Notes: generated by a model from the sequence alone, not told the origin. Shown: positions 38,608-48,967, counted from the stretch's first letter. The stretch is 64,000 bases of DNA from Catellatospora sp. IY07-71 (GCF_018326265.1 NZ_AP023360.1:7933001-7997000); one strand, 5' to 3'. Numbers and translations are program-made.

Positions 38608-39761
38608 GCGCCCGCCTTCTCCAGGCGCTGCTCGATCGCCGCACCGAGCCGCTCGCGCAGCTCCTCGGCCGGGATCTTGCCGAGCAGCTCGGCGAAGAAG
38701 CCGCGCACCACGAGCTTGCGCGCCTCGGCCTCCGGGATGCCCCGGGCCATCAGGTAGAACAGCTGCTCGTCGTCGAAGCGGCCGGTCGCCGAGGCGTGGC
38801 CCGCGCCGACGATCTCGCCGGTCTCGATCTCCAGGTTGGGCACCGAGTCGGCCCGCGCGCCGTCGGACAGCAGCAGGTTCCGGTTCACCTCGTAGGTGCT
38901 GGTGCCGGTGGCCTGGTCCTGGATCAGCACGTCGCCGACCCAGACGGTGTGCGCGCCGTCGCCCTGCAGCGCGCCGCGGTAACCCACGTACGAGGTGCAG
39001 TCCGGCACCGAGTGGTCGACCAGCAGGCGGTGCTCCATGTGCTGCTCGCCGTCGGCGAAGTAGAGCCCGTACAGCTCCGCCTCGCCGCCGCGGCCGGTGT
39101 AGTCCACGCTGGTGAACTGGCGCACCAGGTTGCCGCCCAGGGTCACCTGCACGTGCACGATGCGCGCGTCGCGGCCCAGCCTGACCTTGACGTGCTGCGC
39201 CTGCACCGCGTCGGCGGCCCAGTCGGTCACCGTGACCAGGGTCAGCTTGCCGCCGTCGGCGACCGCGATCTCGACGTTGTCCGCGAGCGTGGCGTAGCCG
39301 GTCTGCTCCAGCACCAGCGTCGCCTCGGCGAACGCGCCGACCTCGACGAACATGTGGCCGAAGGTCGCCGTGTCGGCCAGACCGCCGTCGATCTGGAGGG
39401 TCACCGGCTCGGCCGGGACCGCCTCGGGCGCGAACCGCACCAGCGTCGCCGTCTCGAACGACTCGAAGGCCAGCGCGCTGATCCGGTCGAACGGCGTCAG
39501 CACGCTGCCGATCCGGGCGTCGTCGCGGCCGATGCCGGTGACCGTCACGCCCTCGGGCAGCACGCCGTGGCCGTACGCGGGCCAGTGGGCCGCCTCGTCG
39601 GCGACGTCCCCGGCGGTCATCCGGTCCAGCCCGCGCAGGCGCTTGAGCGGCGTGAAGCGCCACTCCTCCTCACGGCCGGTGAGCGCCGGGAAATCGGCGG
39701 CGTGGAACGAACGCAGCGCCTGTGACTTGGTCTTGGGCGGTGCGATTGCTTCGGTGGTCAT
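38604..39761 (-). CDS. sufD: Fe-S cluster assembly protein SufD
   Basis: A 385-residue SufD protein forming the scaffold complex with SufB and SufC. EEWRFTPLKRLRGLD is near the N-terminus, and the beta-helix core is followed by the C-terminal helical domain with HASATGRFDDEQLFYLMARG, covering the SufB-interface His and the SufC-binding motif. ATG at 39761 overlaps the sufB stop (TGATG). Length is typical for the actinobacterial form. Confidence 0.95.
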   Translation of the reverse strand: MTTEAIAPPKTKSQALRSFHAADFPALTGREEEWRFTPLKRLRGLDRMTAGDVADEAAHWPAYGHGVLPEGVTVTGIGRDDARIGSVLTPFDRISALAFESFETATLVRFAPEAVPAEPVTLQIDGGLADTATFGHMFVEVGAFAEATLVLEQTGYATLADNVEIAVADGGKLTLVTVTDWAADAVQAQHVKVRLGRDARIVHVQVTLGGNLVRQFTSVDYTGRGGEAELYGLYFADGEQHMEHRLLVDHSVPDCTSYVGYRGALQGDGAHTVWVGDVLIQDQATGTSTYEVNRNLLLSDGARADSVPNLEIETGEIVGAGHASATGRFDDEQLFYLMARGIPEAEARKLVVRGFFAELLGKIPAEELRERLGAAIEQRLEKAGA

Positions 39762-41182
39762 CAGCCGACGGCGCCTTCCATCTGCAGTTCGATCAGTCGG
39801 TTCAGTTCCAGCGCGTACTCCATCGGCAGCTCCTTGGCGATGGGCTCGATGAAGCCGCGCACGATCATGGCCATCGCCTCGTCCTCGGACAGGCCCCGGC
39901 TCATCAGGTAGAAGAGCTGGTCGTCGCTGACCTTGGAGACGGTCGCCTCGTGGCCCATGGCCACGTCGTCCTCACGGATGTCGACGTACGGGTAGGTGTC
40001 GCTGCGGGAGATGGTGTCCACCAGCAGCGCGTCGCACTTGACCGTGCTCTTGCTGTGGTGCGAGCCCTCCAGCACCTGGACCAGGCCGCGGTACGAGGTC
40101 CGGCCGCCGCCGCGCGCGATCGACTTGCTGATGATCGTGCTGGACGTGTGCGGGGCCGCGTGCACCATCTTGGCGCCGGCGTCCTGGTGCTGGCCCTCAC
40201 CGGCCATGGCCACCGACAGCACCTCACCCTTGGCGTGCTCGCCGACCATGAAGACCGCCGGGTACTTCATGGTGACCTTGGAGCCGATGTTGCCGTCGAC
40301 CCACTCCATGGTCGCGCCCTCGTGGCACACGGCGCGCTTGGTGACCAGGTTGTAGACGTTGTTCGACCAGTTCTGGATGGTGGTGTAGCGGCAGCGCGCG
40401 TTCTTCTTCACGATGATCTCGACGACCGCGCTGTGCAGCGAGTCGGAGGAGTAGATCGGCGCGGTGCAGCCCTCGACGTAGTGCACGTACGCGCCCTCGT
40501 CGACGATGATCAGGGTCCGCTCGAACTGGCCCATGTTCTCGGTGTTGATCCGGAAGTAGGCCTGCAGCGGGATCTCCACGTTGACGCCCGGCGGCACGTA
40601 GATGAAGGAGCCGCCCGACCACACGGCGGTGTTCAGCGCGGCGAACTTGTTGTCGCCCACCGGGATGACGGTGCCGAAGTACTCCTGGAACAGCTCCGGG
40701 TGCTCGCGCAGCGCCGTGTCGGTGTCCAGGAACAGCACGCCCTGCTGCTCCAGGTCCTCGCGGATGGCGTGGTAGACGACCTCGGACTCGTACTGCGCGG
40801 CGACACCGGCCACCAGGCGCTGCTTCTCCGCCTCCGGGATGCCCAGCTTGTCGTACGTGTTCTTGATGTCCTCAGGCAGCTCCTCCCAGGAGGCCGCCTG
40901 CTTCTCGGTCGAGCGCACGAAGTACTTGATGTTGTCGAAGTCGATGTCCGACAGGTCGGCGCCCCAGCTCGGCATGGGCTTGCGGCCGAACAGGCGCAGA
41001 CCCTTCAGCCGCAGCTCCAGCATCCAGTCGGCCTCGTTCTTCTTCGCCGAGATGTCGCGCACCACGGCCTCGTTGAGCCCGCGCTGCGCGTTGGCACCGG
41101 CCAGGTCCGGGTCCGCCCAGCCGTACTCGTACTTGCCCAGGCCAGCGAGCTGGTCCTCGGTCGTGGTGATCTGCTCGGTCAT
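39761..41182 (-). CDS. sufB: Fe-S cluster assembly protein SufB
   Basis: A 473-residue SufB, the scaffold on which new Fe-S clusters form. Recognisable segments are [10 protein letters not shown] at the start, [26 protein letters not shown], the conserved Cys and Glu region [20 protein letters not shown], and the C-terminal [20 protein letters not shown]. No intein is present, although actinobacterial SufB often carries one. ATG at 41182 overlaps the sufR stop (ATGA). Confidence 0.96.
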   Translation of the reverse strand: MTEQITTTEDQLAGLGKYEYGWADPDLAGANAQRGLNEAVVRDISAKKNEADWMLELRLKGLRLFGRKPMPSWGADLSDIDFDNIKYFVRSTEKQAASWEELPEDIKNTYDKLGIPEAEKQRLVAGVAAQYESEVVYHAIREDLEQQGVLFLDTDTALREHPELFQEYFGTVIPVGDNKFAALNTAVWSGGSFIYVPPGVNVEIPLQAYFRINTENMGQFERTLIIVDEGAYVHYVEGCTAPIYSSDSLHSAVVEIIVKKNARCRYTTIQNWSNNVYNLVTKRAVCHEGATMEWVDGNIGSKVTMKYPAVFMVGEHAKGEVLSVAMAGEGQHQDAGAKMVHAAPHTSSTIISKSIARGGGRTSYRGLVQVLEGSHHSKSTVKCDALLVDTISRSDTYPYVDIREDDVAMGHEATVSKVSDDQLFYLMSRGLSEDEAMAMIVRGFIEPIAKELPMEYALELNRLIELQMEGAVG

Positions 41183-41937
41183 GAGTCCGTCCCTATCGTG
41201 GCGCGGTCGTTGATCTGAAGAAGCTGAGTACGTTTCGGCGGCTTGAGCTGCTGATCCCGGGCAAAGCCCGGAATGTGCGTGGTGCACACCCCGTCGCCGT
41301 GCGCGATCGTCGCGAGCCGCTGCACGTGCGTGCCGACCAGGCGGCCGATCACCTCGGTCTCGGCCTCGCACAGCTGCGGGAACTCGGCGGCGACGTGCGC
41401 CACCGGGCAGTGGTGCTGGCACAGCTGCCCGCCGGTCGCGATCGTGGACGCGCTCGCAGCGTAGCCCTGGGCGGTCAGCGCCCCGGCCAGCGCCTCCGCG
41501 CGGGCGAGAGGATCATCACCCGAGTCGCGTACGGCGGACTCGCAGCGCTCCTCGAGCGCGGCCACCTGAGCGGCGGCGAAGGCGGCGACCTCCTGCTGCC
41601 CGCCGCGCTCGGCGATCCAGCGCAGCGCGGCCGTGGCCAGGCCGTCATAGGCGTGCCGGCCCAGCTCGTCCCGGGCGGCGTCGGTGAGCAGGAACAGCTT
41701 GGCCGGGCGGCCCCGGCCGCGGGGCCCGCGCAGCACCTGCTCGCGGGCGGTGACCAGGCCCTCGGCGAACATCGCGTCGAGATGGCGCCGGACGCCGGCC
41801 GGGCTGAGGCCCAGCTCCTCGCCGAGCGCCGCCGCGGTGGCGGGGCCCTGGGCGAGCAGCTCGAGCACCCGATCGCGCGTGGCCGGATGGCCCGAGCGCC
41901 GATCGGATGGCTCGACGACCACCGCACCCTTTTTCAC
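41179..41937 (-). CDS. sufR: Fe-S-dependent repressor SufR
   Basis: A 252-residue winged-HTH regulator of the suf operon. The DNA-binding domain is at residues about 17-75 ([21 protein letters not shown]). The C-terminal sensor has Cys residues in [21 protein letters not shown] and [11 protein letters not shown], the expected ligands of its [4Fe-4S] cluster. GTG at 41937 is used; a second in-frame GTG at 41922 has AAAAAGGGT upstream and is an alternative. It is the first gene of the operon and divergent from ctaA, so it probably autoregulates from the 112-bp gap. Confidence 0.9.
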   Translation of the reverse strand: MKKGAVVVEPSDRRSGHPATRDRVLELLAQGPATAAALGEELGLSPAGVRRHLDAMFAEGLVTAREQVLRGPRGRGRPAKLFLLTDAARDELGRHAYDGLATAALRWIAERGGQQEVAAFAAAQVAALEERCESAVRDSGDDPLARAEALAGALTAQGYAASASTIATGGQLCQHHCPVAHVAAEFPQLCEAETEVIGRLVGTHVQRLATIAHGDGVCTTHIPGFARDQQLKPPKRTQLLQINDRATIGTDS

Positions 41938-41985
41938 TACGCCAGTGTGACTTATTTAGTTCGACGTGCGCAAACCGCCCCCGGC

Positions 41986-41999
41986 GTGACACGTGACAC
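41986..41999. promoter_or_regulatory. Tandem GTGACAC repeat in the sufR-ctaA gap
   Basis: GTGACAC occurs twice head to tail (41986-41992 and 41993-41999), with a central CACGTG, in the gap between divergent sufR and ctaA. A nearby AT-rich segment (TTATTTAGTT, 41952-41961) is likely the -10 region of the sufR promoter. Either could be a regulator site; SufR is the obvious candidate but no consensus was tested. Confidence 0.3.
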
Positions 42000-42049
42000 T
42001 ACGCGTGCCCGCGCTCGGCGCGCCCGGAACGCACGCCTACCATCGGTTC

Positions 42050-43054
42050 GTGCGAGATGTCGAGCCCGCCCCCGCCTCCCCGCTCCCCCGGCTGACCAGG
42101 CTGCTGGAGCGCGTGCCCGTGACCCGGCGGCTGCTCGACGCCGGCCCCCTCACGCAGCGCCGCCTCGCGCTCGCGGGGCTGGCGGGCAACATCGGCATCG
42201 TGATCACCGGCGGGGCGGTCCGGCTGACCGGCTCCGGCCTGGGCTGCCCCACCTGGCCCAAGTGCACCGAGGACTCGTACACCACCACCGCCGCGATGGG
42301 GATCAACGGCGCCGTCGAGTTCGGCAACCGGCTGCTCACCTTCGTGCTCGGCGCGATCGCGGTGCTGCTGGTGCTGGCCGCCTGGCGGCACCCGCGCCTG
42401 CGGGCGCTGTCGGTCGCGCTGCTGCTGGGCATCCCCGGGCAGGGCGTGGTGGGCGGCATCACCGTCCTCACCGACCTCAACCCGTACGTCGTGGGCCTGC
42501 ACTTCCTGCTCTCCACCGTGATGATCGCGGGCTCGTACGCCCTCTGGCAGCGCACCGTGCCCCGCCCTGATGCCGTCCCAGGCGCGATCCGGCTGCGCGG
42601 GCTGACCTGGGCGCTGACCGCCGCGTCGGCCGTCGTGGTGGTGATCGGCGTCATCGTCACCGGCAGCGGCCCGCACGCGGGTGACGACAAGGCCCGGCGC
42701 ACCGGCCTGAACGCCGAGATGATCTCGCAGCTGCACGTGGACGCCGTCTTCCTCATGCTCGGCCTCGCCGTGGCCTGCTGGTTCGCCGCCCGCGCGGTGT
42801 CCTCCCCGGCCATGGCCCGCGCGAGCGCGCTCCTGCTCGCCGTCTCGCTCGCCCAGGGCGCGATCGGCTTCGTGCAGTACTTCACCCACCTGCCCGCCGT
42901 ACTGGTCGGTTTCCACATGGCCGGCGCCTGCGCGGTGTGGGTCGCCACCCTCGGCGTGGCGTGGGCGACCGGCTTCGACGCCCCCGGAGCGGCTGGGAGC
43001 GCGCCCAGCACGACCAGGCCCGAAACAGCCCGGACATTGGTCACCGTCCGGTAA
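42050..43054 (+). CDS. ctaA: Heme A synthase (COX15/CtaA)
   Basis: A 334-residue integral membrane protein with about eight helices, oxidising the heme O methyl group to give heme A for cytochrome aa3. GGAVRLTGSGLGCPTWPKC contains the conserved periplasmic Cys pair region, GLHFLLSTVMI and QLHVDAVFLMLGLAVACW carry heme-ligand His residues, and GFHMAGACAVW is the last conserved His. GTG at 42050 lies six bases after TACCAT, so the transcript is probably leaderless. Its partner ctaB is 2.6 kb away on the other strand. Confidence 0.92.
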   Translation: MRDVEPAPASPLPRLTRLLERVPVTRRLLDAGPLTQRRLALAGLAGNIGIVITGGAVRLTGSGLGCPTWPKCTEDSYTTTAAMGINGAVEFGNRLLTFVLGAIAVLLVLAAWRHPRLRALSVALLLGIPGQGVVGGITVLTDLNPYVVGLHFLLSTVMIAGSYALWQRTVPRPDAVPGAIRLRGLTWALTAASAVVVVIGVIVTGSGPHAGDDKARRTGLNAEMISQLHVDAVFLMLGLAVACWFAARAVSSPAMARASALLLAVSLAQGAIGFVQYFTHLPAVLVGFHMAGACAVWVATLGVAWATGFDAPGAAGSAPSTTRPETARTLVTVR

Positions 43055-43130
43055 CCAACGGATTCCGATCCGGGCGTCAACCGGTCCCAGACCGCCCCCG
43101 GCGGCCGCCTCGCGGAGCGATGATGGCGGG

Positions 43131-43850
43131 GTGCCGACCTCTCTGCGCCGCGCGCCGCAGGCGCACCCCGACGACTCGCTGCCCGGCGTGGTGACCCGGG
43201 CCTTCACCACTGCCGGTGACCTGGACTACTGGGCCAGCGTCCGGCACGCCGAGAACGCCGCGCAGATCACCGAGGAGCTGGCCACCCTCGTGCGCACCGG
43301 CCGCGCCCCCATCGCCCGGGAGCCGCTCGCCCACGCCGTCGAGCTGCTGCTGACCACCCTCGACCACGCCGACGACGCCTCCGGCGCGCTGGACAACCTG
43401 CTCAGCCGCCTGCTGGCCACCCACGCCGAGGCCTGCCGCCAGGACCCGCCCGACCCCGTCGAGCTGGCCGACTGGCTGGTCACCGTGCAGTTCGACGCGG
43501 GCCGCTGGTGCCCCGTCGACATCTGGGCCTACGGCCCCGCCCTGGGCAAAGAGGGCCTGGACCACTACCGCTCCGTCGTCCGCCGCCGCTGGGCCGCCGA
43601 CCCCGGCGACCTCAGCGCCCGCGACGCCGTCGAACGCCTCGCCCGCTGGGAACAGGACACCGCCACCCTCATCGAGGTCATCGGCGGCGACCTCAAACAC
43701 CCCGCCCAATACGGCCGCCTAGCCCGCGCCCTGGCCGACATAAACGAACCCACCCTCGCCCGCCACTGGGCCGAACGCGGCCTCGCCGCCCACCCCGAAG
43801 ACCCCCCAGGCGCCGGCCTCCGCGACTTCCTCGCCCGCACCCCCCTCTAA
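43131..43850 (+). CDS. Hypothetical soluble protein, 239 residues
   Basis: I do not recognise the family with certainty. The protein is helical and acidic, with a likely alpha-helical repeat layout: AVELLLTTLDHADDASG, LADWLVTVQFDAGRWCPVD, HYRSVVRRRWAADPGD and the C-terminal LADINEPTLARHWAERGLAAH, which resembles a TPR-like helix pair. There is no signal peptide or membrane segment. It starts at GTG 43131 without a clear ribosome binding site. The last part of the gene is extremely C-rich at third positions. It converges on the ATP-grasp gene across elements C1 and D2. Confidence 0.65.
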   Translation: MPTSLRRAPQAHPDDSLPGVVTRAFTTAGDLDYWASVRHAENAAQITEELATLVRTGRAPIAREPLAHAVELLLTTLDHADDASGALDNLLSRLLATHAEACRQDPPDPVELADWLVTVQFDAGRWCPVDIWAYGPALGKEGLDHYRSVVRRRWAADPGDLSARDAVERLARWEQDTATLIEVIGGDLKHPAQYGRLARALADINEPTLARHWAERGLAAHPEDPPGAGLRDFLARTPL

Positions 43851-43877
43851 CCCCACCCCCACCCCCTCTCCCGCGCC

Positions 43878-43956
43878 GATCTTGCGCGGACTGTGGGTGC
43901 GACACGCCCTTTCCGGGCATATCCCTAACATTTCGCGCAAGATCAACGTGATCTTG
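43878..43956. repeat. Family C palindromic element, copy 1 (C1)
   Basis: GATCTTGCGCG (43878-43888) is exactly inverted in CGCGCAAGATC (43934-43944). A second small palindrome, CAAGATCAACGTGATCTTG, occupies 43938-43956. The same combination occurs in reverse orientation at 60782-60860; CGCGCAAGATCAACGTGATC and the three bases that follow it are identical between them. It lies between convergent genes. Confidence 0.75.
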
Positions 43957-43982
43957 GCATGGTTGCGGGCGGTGGGGTTGGC

Positions 43983-44049
43983 GAAGATCGCGGCTTCGTG
44001 TCCAAAAGTCGGGCTGGACCCCGGGTTTGGACACGAGATGGCGATCTTC
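43983..44049. terminator. Family D palindromic element, copy 2 (D2)
   Basis: GAAGATCGCGGCTTCGTGTC (from 43983, arm to 44006) is inverted against the arm at 44026-44049, pairing at 21 of 24 positions with a 19-base loop. It follows C1 by 26 bases in the same convergent gap. It is related to D1 at 12781-12843. Confidence 0.75.
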
Positions 44050-44126
44050 CCCGGCGAGCCGGCTGGCTGAGCCGGTCGAGCCAGTCGGCCCGGCTCAGGG
44101 CGGGGCGACGGCCGGGCGGCGGGGCG

Positions 44127-45077
44127 TCAGAGGAAGGAGGCCAGGGCGGTGGCGAGGCGGGCGGGAGCCTCGGCGTGGTGGAGCATGAAGACCGAGGGCT
44201 CGGTGAGTTCCAGCTCGACGAGCAGAGGGTTGCCGCGCTCGTCGGGGATGAGGTCGACGCGGGCGTAGGCCAGGCCGCCGGGCAGGGTCGCCACGACGGC
44301 CTCGCCGACGGCGAGTTCGGCGGCGGTGGGCACGCGCGGGGTGATCTCCTCCGGCTTGTACAGGGTGTCCATGCCCTCGTCGGGGCCGGTCAGCATGGGC
44401 CCCTTGCGGATGGCGTGGCTGTACACCAGTCGGCCGGTCACCGGGTCGGCGAAGAACAGCAGCGCGGTCTCGCCGTAGGAGTCCACGGCCGGCAGGTAGG
44501 GCTGCACCATGACGATCCGGCCCGCGGCCTGCAGGCGGCGCACGTGCGCGACGGCCAGGGCTCCGTCGGCGGGACCGTAACGGCCGGTGTCCCGGCTGCC
44601 CGCGCTGACGGCGGGTTTGACGACGTACTCGCCGCCGGGCGGGGTCCAGGAGTCGCCGGGGGCGAGGAACACGGTCGGGGTGACCGGCAGCCCGGCGGCG
44701 GCCAGCTCGGCGAGGTAGCGCTTGTCGGTGTTCCAGGCGACCGTCTCGGCCGGGTTCACCAGGCGGGGCACGCGGCGGGCCCAGGCCAGGAACTCGTCGC
44801 GGCGCTGCGCGTAGTCCCAGGTCGAACGCAGCGCGACCAGGTCGTACGCGGCCCAGTCGACGGACGGGTCGTCCCACACGGCGGGCTCGGCGTCGACGCC
44901 CAGCGCGGCCAGCGCGGGCAGCACCAGCTGGTCGTCGGGCTCCAGCAGCGGGATCTCGGCGCAGGTGACGATCGCGACGCGCGGACGCCGGGCGGCCGCA
45001 GCCGGAGCGGGAACGGGGCTGGAAACCAGGGCGACCCGGGCAGCTGCCCGGGTCGCGTGGTCAAGGGGTGTGCTCAC
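44127..45077 (-). CDS. ATP-grasp domain protein
   Basis: A 316-residue ATP-grasp-type ligase-like protein. After a short Ala/Arg-rich start, residues 33-95 form a preATP-grasp domain (RVAIVTCAEIPLLEPDDQLV, LVALRSTWDYAQRRDEF). The ATP-binding part has WNTDKRYLAELA, GGEYVVKPAVSAGSRDTGRY (Lys and Gly-rich loop) and RIVMVQPYLPAVDSYGE. The metal-binding end has GGLAYARVDLIPDERGNPLLVELELTEPSVF. Substrates are unknown; similar proteins make peptide-like bonds. GTG at 45077 follows TATATT by eight bases, suggesting leaderless transcription. Confidence 0.82.
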   Translation of the reverse strand: MSTPLDHATRAAARVALVSSPVPAPAAAARRPRVAIVTCAEIPLLEPDDQLVLPALAALGVDAEPAVWDDPSVDWAAYDLVALRSTWDYAQRRDEFLAWARRVPRLVNPAETVAWNTDKRYLAELAAAGLPVTPTVFLAPGDSWTPPGGEYVVKPAVSAGSRDTGRYGPADGALAVAHVRRLQAAGRIVMVQPYLPAVDSYGETALLFFADPVTGRLVYSHAIRKGPMLTGPDEGMDTLYKPEEITPRVPTAAELAVGEAVVATLPGGLAYARVDLIPDERGNPLLVELELTEPSVFMLHHAEAPARLATALASFL

Positions 45078-45113
45078 AAGATCCGAATATAACCGGAGAG
45101 AGGTGAAAGAACC

Positions 45114-45434
45114 TCAGCGTGCCAGCGTCCGCTTGGACATGGAGCGCCAGAGGTCGTTGGTGGGCCGCATCAGCTCGATGAGCTCACGCTCCCACTCGTT
45201 CTCCACGGTGACGCCGGCCCGCTCGCAGGCGGCCCTGGCGATGTCGGTGCTCGCGGCGAACTGGTCGCCCCAGGCTCCGTCAGTGCCCACCAGCACGATG
45301 CGCGCACCACGCCGACCGACGTACTCGATGACGCCCTTCGCTCCCCCGTGCGCGCTCGCGAACTCGCGCAGGCCCGCCACGAGCGTGGCGGTGGGGTGCT
45401 CGATCGTCATCGTCGTATCTGAACCATCTGCCAT
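45114..45434 (-). CDS. Hypothetical protein, 106 residues
   Basis: An unrecognised small soluble protein. The core reads as beta-alpha: HPTATLVAGLREFASAHGG, KGVIEYVGRRGARIVLVGTDGAWGDQF and DIARAACERAGVTVENEWERELIELMRP. The GARIVLVGTDG strand-turn suggests a small alpha/beta fold. ATG at 45434 is chosen over upstream frames rich in Arg/Ser. It sits 36 bp upstream of the ATP-grasp gene on the same strand. Three evenly spaced TGTGAT-like motifs lie upstream at 45488-45521. Confidence 0.6.
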   Translation of the reverse strand: MADGSDTTMTIEHPTATLVAGLREFASAHGGAKGVIEYVGRRGARIVLVGTDGAWGDQFAASTDIARAACERAGVTVENEWERELIELMRPTNDLWRSMSKRTLAR

Positions 45435-45487
45435 GCCAAGCACCATAAGCAGAACGGGCGTCCGGCGGAGGTACTGTGAGGACCTTT

Positions 45488-45521
45488 TGTGATTCCTGTT
45501 ACGTGATCGCAACTCTGTGAT
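45488..45521. promoter_or_regulatory. Three TGTGAT-like direct repeats at 14-bp spacing
   Basis: TGTGAT (45488), CGTGAT (45502) and TGTGAT (45516) recur every 14 bp, upstream of the small gene starting at 45434 and downstream of ctaB. The region is AT-richer than its surroundings. The periodicity suggests a cooperative DNA-binding site or part of the promoter. No regulator can be named. Confidence 0.35.
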
Positions 45522-45661
45522 TATTGATCAAGTGTCCGAGTTCGCCCAGAAATATCACGGTCAATGCGTCGCAGAACGGACAGTGCTCAGTCAGCCGGAG
45601 TCAGCTGGCCGACACTCCGCTGCCAAATCGGGCGTGTCCTGCCCAAACAGCCAAGAACTGC

Positions 45662-46654
45662 TCAGATGAACACGTCGACCGCGGCGGCCACGAACACGAT
45701 CGTGAGGTACGCCGTGGACCAGTGGAACAGCCGCATCGGCTTGACCGGCTCCCCCTTCATGGTGCGGCTGTACAGGCCGTGCGCCTCCAGGATGAAGAAG
45801 CCACCGCAGATCAGCGCGGGCAGCCCGTACACCGACGACATGCCCAGCGGCCACACCGCCAGCGAGGTGGCCACCGTGAGCCAGGAGTACACCACGGACT
45901 CGATCGCGACCCGGCGCGGGGTGGCGGTCACCGTGAGCATGGGGATGCCGGCGCGGGCGTAGTCGTCCTTGAACCGGATGGCCAGCGCGTAGAAGTGCGG
46001 CATCTGCCAGAAGAAGACGACGCCGAACAGCAGCCACGCCGCCGGGGCGAGCGAGCCGGTGACCGCCGCCCAGCCGATCAACACCGGCATCGCCCCGCAC
46101 ACGCCGCCCCAGAAGGTGTTGTGCGGGGTGGTGCGCTTCAGCCAGGCGGTGTAGATCACGTCGTAGTAGACGATCGCCGCCACCGTCAGCGCGGTGGCCG
46201 GCCAGTTGGTGAACAGCGCCATCAGCACCGTCGACGCGGCGGCCAGGGACAGGCCGAACAGCAGCGCGTGCCGCGGGGCCACCTGGTGGGTGACCAGCGG
46301 ACGGCGCGAGGTGCGGCCCATCAGCGGGTCGATGTCGCGGTCGAGGTAGCAGTTGATCGCGTTGGCCGCGCCGGCCGCGAACGAGCCGCCGACCAGCACC
46401 ACCAGCATCAGCCAGAGCGACGGCAGCCCCTCGGCGGCCAGCATCATCGCCGGGACGGTGGTGACCAGCAGCAGCTCGACGATGCGCGGCTTGGTGAGGG
46501 CGACGTACGCCCCCACCTTCGCCCAGCGGGCACTGCGGGCCCGCTCCTGCGCGGCACGGGCTGCCGCGCCCGGCTGGACCGGGATCGGGCTGGTGCGGGG
46601 GGACGGGAGATCTGTGGTGGCCGCGTCGGGCGACTCTGCGGCGAGCGTGCTCAC
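45662..46654 (-). CDS. ctaB: Protoheme IX farnesyltransferase (heme O synthase)
   Basis: A 330-residue UbiA-family membrane prenyltransferase with about nine helices, adding farnesyl to heme B. The Asp-rich prenyl-diphosphate motif is [23 protein letters not shown], shown to mark residues about 98-120. The second conserved loop contains [30 protein letters not shown] is diagnostic of CtaB. GTG at 46654 is about seven bases after TACTGT, consistent with a leaderless start. It is divergent from tkt, the usual actinobacterial arrangement. Confidence 0.94.
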   Translation of the reverse strand: MSTLAAESPDAATTDLPSPRTSPIPVQPGAAARAAQERARSARWAKVGAYVALTKPRIVELLLVTTVPAMMLAAEGLPSLWLMLVVLVGGSFAAGAANAINCYLDRDIDPLMGRTSRRPLVTHQVAPRHALLFGLSLAAASTVLMALFTNWPATALTVAAIVYYDVIYTAWLKRTTPHNTFWGGVCGAMPVLIGWAAVTGSLAPAAWLLFGVVFFWQMPHFYALAIRFKDDYARAGIPMLTVTATPRRVAIESVVYSWLTVATSLAVWPLGMSSVYGLPALICGGFFILEAHGLYSRTMKGEPVKPMRLFHWSTAYLTIVFVAAAVDVFI

Positions 46655-46882
46655 CCGCTACACAGTACGGCAACGCTGGTCAAGCCCTGCGAGCGCGCCA
46701 CCTCGCGCGGAATGGACGGGTTCGCACATGTGTCGTGCAGGGTATGAGTAGGGTCAACACCGACGCCGGCGACACCGTGGCCGCCCGCGCGACGATGCTT
46801 TGTACCTGCCGGAGCCCCTGGGCGTGGCGAACCTGTCCACGGCCTGGCGGTGACGGACTAGCCCGCTAGGAGTAGCACAGCT

Positions 46883-48967
46883 GTGACCGAGCAGTTGATC
46901 TGGTCTGACATCGACCGCCGCGCGGTGGACACCGCCCGCGTCCTGGCCATGGACGCCGTCGAGAAGGCCGGCAACGGCCACCCGGGCACCGCGATGAGCC
47001 TCGCCCCCCTCGCCTACCTCCTCTTCCAGCGGGCCATGCGGCTGGACCCCAGCGACCCCGACTGGACCGGCCGCGACCGGTTCGTGCTCTCCGCCGGGCA
47101 CTCCAGCCTCACCCTCTACGTCCAGCTCTTCCTCGCCGGCTACGGCCTGGAGCTGTCGGACCTGCAGGCGCTGCGGCAGTGGGGCTCGCTGACCCCGGGC
47201 CACCCCGAGCACGGCCACACCCGCGGCGTGGAGACCACCACCGGCCCGCTGGGCCAGGGCCTGGGCAACGCGGTCGGCATGGCGATGGCCGCGCGCCGCG
47301 AGCGGGGCCTGTTCGACCCGGACGCCGCCCCCGGCACCAGCCCGTTCGACCACCACGTCTACGTGATCTGCTCGGACGGCGACATCGAGGAGGGCGTGAC
47401 CCACGAGGTCTCCGCCATCGCGGGCCACCAGAAGCTGGACAACCTCATCGTCTTCTACGACGACAACGAGATCTCCATCGAGGACGACACCCGCATCGCC
47501 AAGTCCGAGGACGTCTGCGCGCGCTACGAGGCGTACGGCTGGCACGTGGAGAAGGTCGACTGGACCCACGGCAACACGGGGTATGAGGAGAACATCCCGC
47601 AGCTGTGGGCGGCGATCCAGCGCGCCAAGGCGGTCACCGACAAGCCGAGCTTCATCGCGCTGCGCACCATCATCGGCTGGCCCGCGCCGACCAAGCAGAA
47701 CACCGGCAAGATCCACGGCTCGGCGGTCGGCCCGAACGAGGCCGCCGCGGTCAAGGAGGTGCTGGGCTTCGACCCCTCGGTCGCGTTCCCGGTCGAGGAC
47801 GAGGTGATCAAGCACACGCGTGCCGTGGCCGAGCGTGGCCGCGTGCTGCACGCGCAGTGGAAGGACTCGTTCCAGGACTGGGCCAAGGCCAACCCGGAGC
47901 GGGTGGCGCTGTTCGACCGGATGAAGACCCGGACCCTGCCGGAGGGCTGGGAGGACGCGCTGCCCAGCTTCCCGGCCGACGCCAAGGGCGTGGCCACCCG
48001 CGCCGCCTCCGGCCAGGTGCTCAACGCGCTGGCCCCGGTGCTGCCGGAGCTGTGGGGCGGCTCGGCCGACCTGGCCGAGAGCAACAACACCACCATGAAG
48101 GGCGAGCCGTCGTTCGTCCCGGCGGAGTACGCCACCAAGGAGTTCCCCGGCCACGAGTTCGGCCGCACGCTGCACTTCGGCATCCGCGAGCACGGCATGG
48201 GCTCGATCATGAACGGCATCGCGCTGCACGGCGGCACCCGCGTCTACGGCGGCACGTTCCTGGTGTTCAGCGACTACATGCGCCCGCCGGTGCGGCTGGC
48301 CGCGCTGATGCAGCTGCCGGTGACCTACGTCTGGACGCACGACTCGATCGGCCTCGGCGAGGACGGCCCGACCCACCAGCCGGTGGAGCAGCTGACCGCG
48401 CTGCGCGCCATCCCGGGCCTGGACGTGGTCCGCCCGGCCGACGCCAACGAGACGTCGCACGCGTGGCGCATGGCGCTGCGGCACAGCGACCGCCCGACCG
48501 CGCTGGCGCTGACCCGCCAGGCGATCCCGGTGCTCGACCCGGCCAAGGCGACCGCCGACGCGTTCGCCCGCGGCGGCTACGTGCTGGAGGAGGCGTCGTC
48601 GGGCACCCCGCAGGTGATCCTCATCGCCACCGGCTCCGAGGTGTCGCTGGCGCTGGCCGCCCGCGAGCAGCTGGAGGCCGCCGGCACGCCCACCCGGGTC
48701 GTGTCGATGCCCTGCCAGGAGTGGTTCCGGCAGCAGGACGCGGCCTACCGCGAGTCGGTGCTGCCGGCCGCGGTCAAGGCGCGGGTCAGCGTCGAGGCCG
48801 GCATCGCCATGTCGTGGCGTGACCTGGTCGGCGACGCGGGCGAGTCGGTGAGCCTGGAGCACTACGGCGCCTCCGCGCCGTACCAGACCCTGTTCGAGAA
48901 GTTCGGTTTCACCCCGGAGGCGGTCGCCGACGCGGCCCGCCGCTCCCTCGCGAAGGCAGGTGCGTGA
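46883..48967 (+). CDS. tkt: Transketolase
   Basis: A 694-residue thiamine-diphosphate enzyme of the non-oxidative pentose phosphate pathway. [18 protein letters not shown] lies near the N-terminus. The TPP motif spans [12 protein letters not shown] to [11 protein letters not shown]. The PYR domain has [16 protein letters not shown] and [13 protein letters not shown], and the C-terminal domain has [14 protein letters not shown] at 46883 has AGGAG upstream. The gene is first in tkt-tal-pgi-zwf-opcA-pgl and its stop overlaps the tal start (GTGA). Confidence 0.96.
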   Translation: MTEQLIWSDIDRRAVDTARVLAMDAVEKAGNGHPGTAMSLAPLAYLLFQRAMRLDPSDPDWTGRDRFVLSAGHSSLTLYVQLFLAGYGLELSDLQALRQWGSLTPGHPEHGHTRGVETTTGPLGQGLGNAVGMAMAARRERGLFDPDAAPGTSPFDHHVYVICSDGDIEEGVTHEVSAIAGHQKLDNLIVFYDDNEISIEDDTRIAKSEDVCARYEAYGWHVEKVDWTHGNTGYEENIPQLWAAIQRAKAVTDKPSFIALRTIIGWPAPTKQNTGKIHGSAVGPNEAAAVKEVLGFDPSVAFPVEDEVIKHTRAVAERGRVLHAQWKDSFQDWAKANPERVALFDRMKTRTLPEGWEDALPSFPADAKGVATRAASGQVLNALAPVLPELWGGSADLAESNNTTMKGEPSFVPAEYATKEFPGHEFGRTLHFGIREHGMGSIMNGIALHGGTRVYGGTFLVFSDYMRPPVRLAALMQLPVTYVWTHDSIGLGEDGPTHQPVEQLTALRAIPGLDVVRPADANETSHAWRMALRHSDRPTALALTRQAIPVLDPAKATADAFARGGYVLEEASSGTPQVILIATGSEVSLALAAREQLEAAGTPTRVVSMPCQEWFRQQDAAYRESVLPAAVKARVSVEAGIAMSWRDLVGDAGESVSLEHYGASAPYQTLFEKFGFTPEAVADAARRSLAKAGA

